A DNA stretch of 46,133 bases from Opitutaceae bacterium (lineage in GTDB: Bacteria > Verrucomicrobiota > Verrucomicrobiia > Opitutales > Opitutaceae), in contig SXSC01000363.1 of NCBI GenBank assembly GCA_005792355.1, positions 1 through 46,133 of the forward strand, in the 5' to 3' direction. The notes beneath the pieces were generated by a model. That model saw only the letters and a program-made list of their open reading frames with translations. It did not search any database and was not told where the DNA came from. Positions 1-7,902 of this stretch are shown here, piece by piece. The translations under genes were made by a program, and so were the position numbers. The stretch's first letter is position 1; every line of letters begins with the position of its first letter.

Positions 1-1
1 C

Positions 2-310
2 GCTGCGCAGGCTGGCAATGGCTGGCGCATGCTAATGGAGAGCCTGGCTGCCGGGCGTGGCATCTCGCTGCCGGCTGCCAGCACCGGCGGGGTGAAGGCG
101 GCTGCGCGCGTGGCTGGCGCCTACGCTGCCGTGCGGCAGCTGTTCGGGCTGCCCATCGGTGCGTTCGGCGGAATTGTGGAGCCGCTGGCGCGCCTTGGCG
201 GGTGGGCTTACATGCTGGAGGCTGCGCGCCGCTACACCTGCGGCGGGCTGGATGGCGGCGCCAAGCCGGCCGTGGTATCAGCCATCATGAAGTACAACTG
301 CACTGAGCTC
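2..310 (+). pseudogene. fadE: FadE-like acyl-CoA dehydrogenase, fragment broken at its 3' side
   Basis: An open frame enters from the left window edge and reads NGWRMLMESLAAGRGISLPA, then STGGVKAAARVAGAYAAVRQ, then a EPLARLGGWAYMLEAARR block and KPAVVSAIMKYNCTEL. These blocks match, from memory, the interior of the large FadE-type acyl-CoA dehydrogenases (first step of fatty-acid beta-oxidation), where E. coli FadE has GWRMLVECLSVGR and KPAVLSAIVKYHCT. After CTEL near position 310 the similarity stops. The frame stays open to 616 but encodes nothing FadE-like, and the active-site and C-terminal part that should follow is missing. No start codon is expected in the window because the gene begins to the left. 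It is either a truncated gene or one side of a chimeric assembly join (see the glnS fragment). Confidence 0.75.
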
Positions 311-381
311 TCGCGCATGAAGTCACTGGGTGCGGGTGCGGTCGCACCGGGGGCGTTGCTCGTGGAATTCTCTGCGGACAT
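310..381 (-). pseudogene. glnS: Probable N-terminal fragment of glutaminyl-tRNA synthetase
   Basis: On the minus strand an ATG at 381 opens a 24-codon stretch with a Ser/Ala/Pro-rich start ending in PAPSDFMRE. GlnRS proteins begin with a short variable leader followed by a motif of the type SDFIREII-DL--GKH, so the last six residues fit the beginning of GlnRS. Immediately after the Glu (position 310) the match stops and the DNA becomes the fadE-like fragment read backwards. Only about six diagnostic residues are visible, so the identification is tentative, but the coincidence with the fadE break is striking. Confidence 0.45.
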
Positions 382-512
382 ACGGCGTGACGTTGGGAAC
401 CGCGCGGGTGCGAGGCAACGACGCAGTTGGGGATTTCAGGCATTTGACGCGACGGTGTACGCAGGCTTGACGCTCGGACGTTGCCGACCCTACAACGCTC
501 AACTGCGTCCCT

Positions 513-587
513 GCGAATGTAGCACAATGGATAGTGTGATGGCCTCCGAAGCCATTGATCCGGGTTCGACTCCCGGCATTCGCACCA
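513..587 (+). tRNA. tRNA-Arg (anticodon CCG)
   Basis: The acceptor arms GCGAATG (513-519) and CATTCGC (577-583) pair perfectly. The T arm is CCGGG-TTCGACT-CCCGG. The anticodon stem ATGGC/GCCAT encloses the loop CTCCGAA with anticodon CCG, which reads the Arg codon CGG. Discriminator A584 is followed by an encoded CCA (585-587). The D arm begins GCAC after TA. All hallmarks of a functional tRNA are present. Confidence 0.95.
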
Positions 588-640
588 CGCTCGAGGCGGC
601 GCCGGGTTTCCGGTGAAATTGGTATTTTGCGGGACGCGCC

Positions 641-3064
641 TCACAGCGTGTTGTCGAACTGCAGGTCGTCCTTCTTCGGTTTTTTCGTGGCTTTGCCGAA
701 ATTGCAGATGACGCCGAGGTAAACGATCCGGGAACTGCGGCGGCGGATGATGTCCTGCCGCAGCGTCGGCGTGTCGATGTGCGTGCGTTCGCGCAGGGAT
801 CCGAAGACATCCGACACCGTGAAAGTGATGGCCGTCTTCCGGTCGGCGAAGTTGTGGCGCAGGCCGAGGTTGGCGACGGCGGATGGGTAGCGGTAGCCCT
901 GCGGGGTGAGACGCTTTGGGGTGTAGTGGGTGTTGAGCTGGACGAGGGTGGTTTTCGTCACGTCGAAATTCGCGTTTAGTTTTGCGCTCCAGGCGAAGCT
1001 GGCGCGGCGCGCGCCAAAGCCGAGGTTGCTCGCGTCGATTTCGCTGCGGTAGGCGTTGGCGCTGAAGTTCAGCGAAACGCGTTCGCGCACGCGGGTGTTG
1101 GCGCCGAGTTCGAGACCGCCGGACCTGCTCGTGCCGAGATTCTCCTTGGTGGTGAGCAGCGTGGTGCTGTCGATATACCGGGAGACCTCCGTGATTCCGT
1201 GGTAGCGGTAGCGGTAGTACACGGTGGCGAGGCAGGAGGTGTCGTCTTTCCTGTACTCCCAGCCAGCCTCGAGCGAGTGGACATCCTCGGGCACCAGGCG
1301 GGGATTGCCGGCGCGCAGGTTGAACGGATCCTGATATTCCGGGAACGGATTGAGATCGTCGCCCTCCGGCCGGTGCACGCGGTGGCTGTAGTTGAGCTGG
1401 AGTTGCTGCGTCGCGGTGAGCTCGTAACTCAGGTGCAAACTTGGGTAAGAGCGGTTGTAGTCGTTGGTGCCGAGGAGGTGCGCGGTGACTTGGTTCGTGT
1501 CGCTGCCGGCGTGCTCGAAGCGAAGCCCGGCGAGTAGGCCGAACGCCGCGAACTTCCGCGCGTAGGTGCCGTAGAACGCGTGAATCGCGGCATTATAAAT
1601 GAAGTGGTTGGTCCGCGTGGCGTCGAGGCGCGTCGCACCCGTCGCATCGACGTAGCTGCCGCGGAAATCCAGGTCGGTCTCGCGGATCTGGCCGTTGTAG
1701 CCGGCTTCGAGTTTTGAATTTTCGTCGAGCGGGTGGACGTACTCGACGGAAGTCTCGGTGTTGGTCTCCTTTTGCTTGATCAACGTGAAGTCGAATGCCG
1801 TCACCCGTCCCGGCGTGCGGTAGACATTGGTGTAGCGGTTGTCCTCCTGCTCGGTGGTGCGGCCGTGGCGGACATCGACGGTGAGCTCGCGGTCCTCCTC
1901 CTTGAACGCGTGCTGAAGTTTTGCGGTCAGCTCAAGGTCCTGCTCCCACCCAGGGTCAATCCGGAGCCGATCGAAATCGCCGGTGACGGCGCCGGCGACA
2001 TTGCGCGTGAGATTGCTCACGGCGGAATGGCGCTCGAAGTCGCGGTGGTTGTAGCGCACGTCGCCGCCGAGCGTGGTGCGCTCGTCATATTTGTAGTCCG
2101 CGCCGAATTGGGCGAGGCGCGAGAGCGGGCGCGAGTCCTCGGTGGTTCGCTGGGAGGTCGACACCACCGCGTTGGTCGCGGCGTCGGTGTGCGAACGATC
2201 ATCCTGCATCGAGCGCGGGCGGTCGTCCTGCCGGAGGCCGGCGGTGGTGAAGACGCTGAATTTTCCGGGATGGTAGTTGGCGGTGACGCTGGCGTTGTAG
2301 CGGCGGGCGTTGCCCACGGCGGTGCGGACGCTGCCGAAGGAACCGGATTCCTGTTTTTTCTTGAGCGTCAGGTTGATGATGCCGGCGGTGCCGTCGGGTT
2401 TGAATTTTGCGGACGGGTTGGTGATGACCTCGATTTTTTCGATGCCGTCGGCCGGCATTTGTTCGAGCACGGCGGCGCGGTTCCGGCCCATCATCGTCGA
2501 GGTCTTGCCGTTGATGAGGATCAGCACGTTGTTGTCGCCGCGGAGGCTGACGTTACCCTCGATGTCGACCTGCACGGACGGCACGTTTTGGAGCAGATCG
2601 CTGGCCGATCCGGTCAGACTCTGAATGTCCTTGTCGACGTTGTAGACCTTGCGGTCGATCGAATTGTAGAAGGCCTCCTGGCGCGCGGAGACCTCAACCT
2701 TCTCGAGTTGTACGGCGGCCTCGCCATTGAGCGGCAGGCGGCCGAGATTGATCGCCCGTTGTCTTCCATCGATGGAAAAGGCCACGGTTGCCTCGCGGGC
2801 GCCGCCGACCAAAGCGTAGGCGAGCAGGAAGTCGCCAGCGGGAATCGCCTCCAGCTCAAACCGACCCTTGGCGTCCGTCGCGCCGAAGCGCACGGACTGG
2901 CCGTCCGCTTTGCATTTCACGACGACGGTGGCGAACTCGACCGGCTTTCCGCTCGTCGGATCGAACACGATGCCGGAGACCATGCCGTCGACTGCCCGGG
3001 ATTGCGCCATCGCCGTCGTGCAGAGGGCGAGGAGGAGGCTGAGACCGGTGAATCTCAATTGCAT
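641..3064 (-). CDS. TonB-dependent-type outer-membrane beta-barrel receptor
   Basis: Predicted 807-residue outer-membrane protein. The ATG at 3064 was chosen because it starts a clean signal peptide (MQLRFTGLSLLLALCTTAMA, cut before QS). The open frame continues upstream but overlaps the divergent glgC start. Residues about 28-112 form a CarboxypepD_reg-like beta-sandwich (SGIVFDPTSGKPVEFATV). Residues about 130-225 form a plug domain (SDLLQNVPSVQVDIEGNVSL, GTAGIINL). The rest is a beta-barrel of the OMP_b-brl_3 type. It ends with a short charged tail (KKPKKDDLQFDNTL) after the last strand, not an aromatic residue. In this family such proteins take up or bind large substrates at the outer membrane; the substrate cannot be read from the sequence. 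It is divergent from glgC, with 163 bp between starts. No partner binding protein is adjacent. Confidence 0.9.
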   Translation of the reverse strand: MQLRFTGLSLLLALCTTAMAQSRAVDGMVSGIVFDPTSGKPVEFATVVVKCKADGQSVRFGATDAKGRFELEAIPAGDFLLAYALVGGAREATVAFSIDGRQRAINLGRLPLNGEAAVQLEKVEVSARQEAFYNSIDRKVYNVDKDIQSLTGSASDLLQNVPSVQVDIEGNVSLRGDNNVLILINGKTSTMMGRNRAAVLEQMPADGIEKIEVITNPSAKFKPDGTAGIINLTLKKKQESGSFGSVRTAVGNARRYNASVTANYHPGKFSVFTTAGLRQDDRPRSMQDDRSHTDAATNAVVSTSQRTTEDSRPLSRLAQFGADYKYDERTTLGGDVRYNHRDFERHSAVSNLTRNVAGAVTGDFDRLRIDPGWEQDLELTAKLQHAFKEEDRELTVDVRHGRTTEQEDNRYTNVYRTPGRVTAFDFTLIKQKETNTETSVEYVHPLDENSKLEAGYNGQIRETDLDFRGSYVDATGATRLDATRTNHFIYNAAIHAFYGTYARKFAAFGLLAGLRFEHAGSDTNQVTAHLLGTNDYNRSYPSLHLSYELTATQQLQLNYSHRVHRPEGDDLNPFPEYQDPFNLRAGNPRLVPEDVHSLEAGWEYRKDDTSCLATVYYRYRYHGITEVSRYIDSTTLLTTKENLGTSRSGGLELGANTRVRERVSLNFSANAYRSEIDASNLGFGARRASFAWSAKLNANFDVTKTTLVQLNTHYTPKRLTPQGYRYPSAVANLGLRHNFADRKTAITFTVSDVFGSLRERTHIDTPTLRQDIIRRRSSRIVYLGVICNFGKATKKPKKDDLQFDNTL

Positions 3065-3215
3065 GCGCAGGGCTTGGGCATCGAAATGGATGCCGGGAGA
3101 AGGTGCAACGTTTTCACCGTGCCGCTGACTGGCGGGGGTGGCAGCGTGCCGCACGGAGATGATGGCGGCGCGGGCTCGACAGCGCCGGGGTTCCACGTAG
3201 AATCGAGGACGTGAA

Positions 3216-3222
3216 AAGGAGG
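3216..3222 (+). promoter_or_regulatory. Strong ribosome binding site for glgC
   Basis: AAGGAGG lies five bases before a GTG codon at 3228. This is a near-perfect Shine-Dalgarno sequence and decides the GTG start of glgC. It stands out because most other starts in the window have none. Confidence 0.8.
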
Positions 3223-3227
3223 CATCC

Positions 3228-4496
3228 GTGAAGACCGTGTTCGCCATTCTTTTGGCCGGAGGGGAGGGGACCCGTTTGCATCCCTTGACCAAATATCGGG
3301 CAAAACCCGCGGTCACGTTTGGCGGCATCTACCGGCTGATCGATTTCCCATTGTCGAACTGCATCAATTCCAACGTCCGTAAAGTTGGCGTCTTGATGCA
3401 GACCAAGTCTACGTCGCTGAACCGCCATCTGCATCTGGCGTGGAACGTCTACCGGCCTGAATTGGGCGAGTATATTTTCCCGATTCATCCGACCCTCAGT
3501 CGCGACGGCGATCTGTTTCACGGCACCGCGGATGCCGTGTTTCAGAACCTGCGGATGATTGGCAGCGACATCACCGAGGTGCTGATTCTGGCGGCCGATC
3601 ACATCTATAAAATGGATTACGCCGCGATGGTGCGCCATCATCGCGCCCAGCACGCCGAGACGACGGTGGCGGTGATCGAGGTGGAAAGTACGTGCGCCCA
3701 TCAATTCGGATTGGTGCGGACGGATCCCGCCGGCCGGATCGTGGACTTCGAGGAGAAGCCCACCTGGGTCGAGGGGGCGCCGGGTCAACCCGCAAGACCC
3801 CTGGCTTCGATGGGCGTGTACGTGTTCAACCGCGAGATGTTGATGGAGGTGCTGTCGCCGGCGGCGATGGCGGCGGGGGACATGGATTTCGGCAGAAATA
3901 TTCTCCCCAAACTGATCCGCGACCATCGCGTGATGGCGTACAATTTCGTGGATGAGAACAAGAAGTTGTCCGTCTATTGGCGGGATGTGGGGACGATCGA
4001 TGCATTCTACGAGGCGAACATGGATTTGGTGGGGGTGGATCCGGTTTTCAATCTCTACGACCGCGCCTGGCCCTTGCGCACGTATCCGTCGCCCGAGCCT
4101 CCGGCGAAGTTCGTTTTCGGGGAAGACCATCCCGGCGGGCGTTGTGGCAGAGCCGTGGATTCGATCGTCTCGCCGGGTTGCATCGTCAGCGGTGGCCGGG
4201 TGAGTCGCTCGGTGCTCTCGCCCAAGGTCTGCATCCACAGTTGGGCGCAGGTGGACGATTCGGTGTTGATGGACCAGGTGGAGGTCGGGCGGCACTGCAA
4301 GATCCGCCGCGCCATCATCGACAAAGGGGTGTTTATCCCGCCGGGGGCGGTCATCGGCTACGATTTGGAACAGGATCGAAAGCGCTTTACCGTGACCGAA
4401 TCCGGCATCGTGGTTATTTCCAAATACACCCATGTGCCCAATCCGGCGGGCATCGTCTGCCTTACCTCCGCGGTCCCGGAGCCGCACAAGGTCTGA
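3228..4496 (+). CDS. glgC: Glucose-1-phosphate adenylyltransferase (ADP-glucose pyrophosphorylase)
   Basis: A 422-residue cytosolic enzyme that makes ADP-glucose from ATP and glucose-1-phosphate, the committed step of bacterial glycogen synthesis. Visible signatures are the nucleotide-binding loop LLAGGEGTRLHPLT (residues 8-21) followed by KPAV, the ADHIYKMDY segment, FEEKP, and YWRDVGTIDAFYEANMDL near the glucose-1-phosphate site. A left-handed beta-helix C-terminus contains hexapeptide-like repeats (IVSPGCIVSGGRV and following). The length is typical of GlgC. GTG start with AAGGAGG five bases upstream. It stands alone, without glgA or glgB beside it, and converges with the dedA gene. Confidence 0.96.
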   Translation: MKTVFAILLAGGEGTRLHPLTKYRAKPAVTFGGIYRLIDFPLSNCINSNVRKVGVLMQTKSTSLNRHLHLAWNVYRPELGEYIFPIHPTLSRDGDLFHGTADAVFQNLRMIGSDITEVLILAADHIYKMDYAAMVRHHRAQHAETTVAVIEVESTCAHQFGLVRTDPAGRIVDFEEKPTWVEGAPGQPARPLASMGVYVFNREMLMEVLSPAAMAAGDMDFGRNILPKLIRDHRVMAYNFVDENKKLSVYWRDVGTIDAFYEANMDLVGVDPVFNLYDRAWPLRTYPSPEPPAKFVFGEDHPGGRCGRAVDSIVSPGCIVSGGRVSRSVLSPKVCIHSWAQVDDSVLMDQVEVGRHCKIRRAIIDKGVFIPPGAVIGYDLEQDRKRFTVTESGIVVISKYTHVPNPAGIVCLTSAVPEPHKV

Positions 4497-4522
4497 TCGT
4501 CGGTCGGACGGTGGCGGAGCGG

Positions 4523-4541
4523 GGTCGTGGTCGCCACGACC
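4523..4541. terminator. Hairpin between convergent glgC and dedA
   Basis: A perfect 8-bp stem GGTCGTGG / CCACGACC with a TCG loop sits in the 59-bp gap between two convergent genes. No T tract follows on either strand, so it may be only a weak or factor-assisted bidirectional terminator. Confidence 0.35.
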
Positions 4542-4555
4542 AATGCCCGGAAATC

Positions 4556-5227
4556 TCAGGGCACCGCTGTTTTCTTCTGGGGTGATTCGCGCCAGGCCCG
4601 CCACATTTCCCAGACGATCGGCACCACCGAGAGGATGATGATCGCCAGAATCACCAGCTTGAAATTCTTCTGCACGAAGGGCTGATTGCCGAACCAAAAT
4701 CCGGCGTAGATGAAGAAATAGATCCAGACAAAGCCGCCGATGATGTTGTACGCGAGGAAGCGGACATAGGTCATCTGGCCGACTCCCGCCACGAACGGGA
4801 CGAACGTGCGCACGATGGGCACAAACCGGGCGAGGATGATGGCCCGCCCGCCGTATTTTTCGAAAAACGCATGCGCCCGTTCGACATGCTTCTTGCGGAG
4901 AAATATCGAGTCCTCGCGTTTGAATACCGCCGGGCCAATCCGCGCCCCGATCCAATAATTGACGGTGTCGCCCAGGAAGGCGGCGAACCACAGCAGGCCC
5001 GCCATCAGGTGTACGTTCAGCCCGGTCTCGGGCCGGGCACAGAAGGCTCCGGTGGCAAACAGCAGGGAATCGCCCGGCAGAAACGGCGTGATGACCAGCC
5101 CGGTCTCGGCAAAGATTATTAGAAAAAGGACGCCGTAGGTCCAAAGACCGTAGCTCGCGATAATCTCCGCCAGATGGCGATCAATGTGGACGATAAAATC
5201 GATGAGCTTCTTAACCAGATCGAACAT
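4556..5227 (-). CDS. DedA family membrane protein
   Basis: A 223-residue integral membrane protein of the DedA/SNARE-associated (VTT) family. Family members act in membrane homeostasis, some as undecaprenyl-phosphate or phospholipid translocases. The signature appears as FAETGLVITPFLPGDSLLF (about residues 39-57), then GDTVNYWIGARIG, the HAFFEKYGGRAIILARFVP block with the conserved Arg, and a hydrophobic C-terminal half with several membrane segments. The short basic tail ends in SPQKKTAVP. Length is normal for the family. There is no Shine-Dalgarno before the ATG at 5227. It lies downstream of the small basic protein gene on the same strand but is separated from it by a strong terminator. 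Confidence 0.93.
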   Translation of the reverse strand: MFDLVKKLIDFIVHIDRHLAEIIASYGLWTYGVLFLIIFAETGLVITPFLPGDSLLFATGAFCARPETGLNVHLMAGLLWFAAFLGDTVNYWIGARIGPAVFKREDSIFLRKKHVERAHAFFEKYGGRAIILARFVPIVRTFVPFVAGVGQMTYVRFLAYNIIGGFVWIYFFIYAGFWFGNQPFVQKNFKLVILAIIILSVVPIVWEMWRAWRESPQKKTAVP

Positions 5228-5249
5228 GGCGCTTGCGGAGGAGGACGCG

Positions 5250-5281
5250 AAAAAAAAGGCAGGCAGTGTAAACTGCCTGCC
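5250..5281 (-). terminator. Intrinsic terminator of the small basic protein gene
   Basis: A perfect 10-bp stem (GGCAGGCAGT at 5258-5267, ACTGCCTGCC at 5272-5281) has a GTAA loop. On the minus strand it is followed by eight T residues (A run at 5250-5257). This is a textbook rho-independent terminator 22 bp past the stop codon of the gene at 5303-5458. A similar half-motif (ACTGCCTGCC plus A run) recurs near 33826, so the stem may come from a dispersed repeat. Confidence 0.88.
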
Positions 5282-5302
5282 AAAAATTGACGAAAGGTTG
5301 GC

Positions 5303-5458
5303 TCAGACGTCCGGCTTGGTCTTGCGCAGACCCTGCACGCGGTCGCCGACCTTCCAAAGACCGCGCTTCCTGAGCAAGTCAACCCGCTCGAAGCGCTTGA
5401 GGACGTTGCGTTTAACGACTAGACCGGAGATGCCTTGGAGGCTTTTGTGCTGTGACAT
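5303..5458 (-). CDS. PVC-superphylum small basic protein
   Basis: A 51-residue, strongly basic protein, MSQHKSLQGISGL... with the core KRNVLKRFERVDLLRKRG followed by W-K-GDRVQGLRKTKP. This matches my memory of the conserved small basic protein of Verrucomicrobia, Chlamydiae and Planctomycetes. That family is regarded as a signature of the PVC group and proposed to bind RNA or the ribosome in a housekeeping role. The gene is monocistronic with a strong terminator directly downstream. The start ATG is preceded by TTAACTCGCC, with no Shine-Dalgarno. The Lys/Arg content and the missing cysteines fit the family. It is the best single taxonomic marker in the window. Confidence 0.85.
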   Translation of the reverse strand: MSQHKSLQGISGLVVKRNVLKRFERVDLLRKRGLWKVGDRVQGLRKTKPDV

Positions 5459-5487
5459 GGCGAGTTAAAGTTAAGGGATGCGGTGGT

Positions 5488-5808
5488 TTAAAGGGGCGGA
5501 GTGCTAGAGCTGGCCCCAGCCCATGACAAGTACTTTTCTGCGACTCGTTCCGCGGCGATCACGACCCACTCCGGCGTGTCGTAGGGATGAATGGAGAGAA
5601 CGTGTTTCTCCAGGGCCGGCAGGTGACTGGGCAGGCACTTGAAACAGAGCCGTTGTTCCTCAGCGCGCTCGGTGTGGTTTTGCCAACGATAGTAGGAGAT
5701 AATCGGGCCGTCGATTTGCACGCAGACGGCGAGCTGCCGCGTGACGACGTCGGCGGCGAGCCGTTCGGCGTCGGCGCGATTCGCCACGGTGGTCCACGCG
5801 AGATACAT
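5488..5808 (-). CDS. cutA: CutA1-like divalent cation tolerance protein
   Basis: A 106-residue soluble protein with the CutA1 pattern. It begins MYLAWTTVANRADAERLAAD, then has QLAVCVQIDGPIISYYRW (the conserved Cys-x-x and YxW region), a CFKCLP segment, and HPYDTPEWVVIAAERVAEKYLSW. CutA proteins form trimers of ferredoxin-like folds linked to copper and other metal tolerance; the biochemical role is unsettled. Length matches the family. The gene is divergent from the TRAFs-binding/cyclase gene, with 119 bp between starts. The start is preceded by GTAGCGC and lacks an obvious ribosome binding site. Confidence 0.92.
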   Translation of the reverse strand: MYLAWTTVANRADAERLAADVVTRQLAVCVQIDGPIISYYRWQNHTERAEEQRLCFKCLPSHLPALEKHVLSIHPYDTPEWVVIAAERVAEKYLSWAGASSSTPPL

Positions 5809-5927
5809 GCGCTACGGTCTCCGCCGGCCGAGCCATCGCGGCAAGCCGGAACTGCCGGCCAAACAAATCTTGCGCCGATGGTGAGTGTGTAATTGAAGCC
5901 GACAGAACTTTACTCACCATCCGCCGA

Positions 5928-7868
5928 ATGACCCACGAGTCCGAAAAGGAAGAAGCGTCGCATTCCCGCTCCGCGCTGGCGCAAGATGTACAGGAATACG
6001 AGAAAATGGTGCAACAATCGGCCTCCTCCGGCCAGCTGCTGACCGCGATCGAAGTGGCTCGGGACGGCCTCGCGCGGTTTGGCGGCGGCAAGATTTTGCA
6101 GCAGCAACTCGCGCTGGCATTGGCGCAGACCGGGGCGCTCGACGCCGCTCGGAAGGTGCTCGGCGAGGTCCTCAAGGAGTCCGCCAACGATGAGGAGACC
6201 CTGTGTCTGCTCGGGCGGGTGCATAAGGAGATGTGGCGCCACGCCAGTGTGCCGGCCGAGGGGAAAGAAGCGATTCAGCAGTCGTGCAAATACTATGGCG
6301 ACGCTTTTGCCCTGCGGGAGTCGTATTATCCGGGGATTAACCTGGCGTTCACGCTGGCGGCGGCGGGTGAACGGTCGAAGGCCGAGCAATGCGCCAAGAA
6401 AGTGGCAAAACATTGCCGCACCGAAGTCGAGAAGACCTCGGGGACGGGTGGGGGATGGTTGAGCAAACTCGTGGGTTCGGAACCGGAGGCGCCGAAGGGT
6501 CCGGTGGATGGTTGGCTGGTTGCCACGCTGGCTGAGGCCTTGACGCACCTGGGCGACACGAAGGATGCGGCGCGTTTTTACCGGCAGGCCGCGGAGGCGT
6601 TCAAGGGACGCTGGCGGGACCTCGCTTCGATGCGGCGACAGGGGCGGGAGATATTGCGGTTCAACGGGCAGGAACACGGCTGGCTGGACCAGTGCTTCGA
6701 GTTCCCGGCCGTCGTGGTGTTTTCGGGCCACATGATTGACGCGACGAGCCGGGTGTCCCCACGCTTTAGCGCGGAGATGGAGCCGGCCATTCGCGAAGAA
6801 ATTCGGGCGTACCTCCAGCAAGTGAAGGCCGGGTATGGTTACTCGTCGGCCGCGTGCGGCGGTGATCTGATCTTCTGTGAGTGTCTGCTGGAGATGGACG
6901 CCAAGGTGAACCTGGTGCTGCCGTGTCCGGTCAACGCGTTCAAGCGCCAGAGTGTGAGCTTTGGCGGGCCGGAATGGGAGCGGCGCTTTCACGATGTGAT
7001 GGCCCGGGCGACGACGTGTTTGATCGCCAACTCCACCGGTCACGGGGCGTCGCACGTGGACGGAGCCAGCTCGCTCGGTTTGGTCTATGCCAACCGGATT
7101 CTCACGGGCCTGGCGGCACTGCAGGCTCAGGCGCTCGATCTCGAATTCAAGCCGATGGCGTTGTGGGACGGCCTGCCGGCCACGCGGGCGGGCGGCACCG
7201 GCAGTGTCGTGGCGGAATGGGAACGCCGGCAGTTCAACCCGCACATCGTGCGAATCAAGTCCACGGCGGTTGCGCCGGTGGAGGCGGCGGCGCCGAGCGG
7301 GAGCGCCAATCCGATCGCCGGCTCATTCCTGCCGCAGGAAATTCGGACCATGCTGTTTGCGGACGTGGTGAACTTTCGAAAAATCGCCGAGCACCAATTG
7401 CCGGCGTTTGTCCACGAATTCAAAAGCGGGGTGGCGCGCCTGGTCGCCGCGTTGCCGGTGGCACCCCTGGCCGCCGAGTCGGCGGGAGGCACGTTGTATT
7501 TCGTCTTCGCCGGCCTCGCGGAGGCGGCCCGGCTCGCCTTGGATCTACGTGATTTTGCCGCGCAAATGAACTGGCCGAAACATGAGCTGCCGGCGGACCT
7601 CAACATCCGGATCGTGCTCCACTCCGGTCCGGTCTATTCATTCCCGGATCCGGTGACGCAGCGTCAGACCTGTCTCGGCGCGCACGTCGCGCGGGGAGCA
7701 AATGTCCAGCCGACGGTCACGCCCGGCCAGGTTTTTGTCAGCCAGGAGTTCGCGGCGCTGGCCGGAGCCGAACGCCTGCCCGGCGTCACCTTGGAATTCC
7801 TGGGCCACCTGCCGACCACGCATCTGTTTGAAGCCGCGCCGCTGTATCGGCTCGAGCGGCGGAAATAG
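5928..7868 (+). CDS. TRAFs-binding-domain protein with degenerate class III cyclase domain
   Basis: A 646-residue protein without signal peptide or membrane segment. Residues about 40-230 are alpha-helical and TPR-like, with the hallmark ESYYPGINLAF of the MAP3K TRAFs-binding (DUF4071) family. The middle (about 245-430) has VVFSGHMIDATSRVSPRF, YSSAACGGDLIFCE and LVLPCPVNAF, a conserved but unnamed alpha/beta module found in such proteins. Residues about 465-645 resemble an adenylate/guanylate cyclase domain: TMLFADVVNFRKIAEH, DLNIRIVLHSGPVY, TPGQVFVSQEFAAL. The first metal Asp (FADVV) is present. The usual GD of the second metal site is GG (ESAGGTLYFVF), and the usual AARI arginine motif reads GANV, so catalysis is probably lost. 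It likely acts as a signalling or nucleotide-sensing scaffold. It is followed 34 bp later by the amidase gene. Confidence 0.8.
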   Translation: MTHESEKEEASHSRSALAQDVQEYEKMVQQSASSGQLLTAIEVARDGLARFGGGKILQQQLALALAQTGALDAARKVLGEVLKESANDEETLCLLGRVHKEMWRHASVPAEGKEAIQQSCKYYGDAFALRESYYPGINLAFTLAAAGERSKAEQCAKKVAKHCRTEVEKTSGTGGGWLSKLVGSEPEAPKGPVDGWLVATLAEALTHLGDTKDAARFYRQAAEAFKGRWRDLASMRRQGREILRFNGQEHGWLDQCFEFPAVVVFSGHMIDATSRVSPRFSAEMEPAIREEIRAYLQQVKAGYGYSSAACGGDLIFCECLLEMDAKVNLVLPCPVNAFKRQSVSFGGPEWERRFHDVMARATTCLIANSTGHGASHVDGASSLGLVYANRILTGLAALQAQALDLEFKPMALWDGLPATRAGGTGSVVAEWERRQFNPHIVRIKSTAVAPVEAAAPSGSANPIAGSFLPQEIRTMLFADVVNFRKIAEHQLPAFVHEFKSGVARLVAALPVAPLAAESAGGTLYFVFAGLAEAARLALDLRDFAAQMNWPKHELPADLNIRIVLHSGPVYSFPDPVTQRQTCLGAHVARGANVQPTVTPGQVFVSQEFAALAGAERLPGVTLEFLGHLPTTHLFEAAPLYRLERRK

Positions 7869-7902
7869 TGATGGCGGCTGGCCAGAAGCGGACGGTGAAG
7901 GA

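Noticed and set aside
1733..3214. Long plus-strand ORF (493 codons) opposite the first receptor gene
   Set aside because: It lies antisense to a gene with signal peptide, plug and barrel; its translation is low-complexity Val/Gly/Ala/Asp-rich, typical of an antisense frame in high-GC DNA.
3065..3328. N-terminal extension of the first receptor up to 3328
   Set aside because: The extension overlaps the glgC start and the signal peptide begins exactly at 3064.
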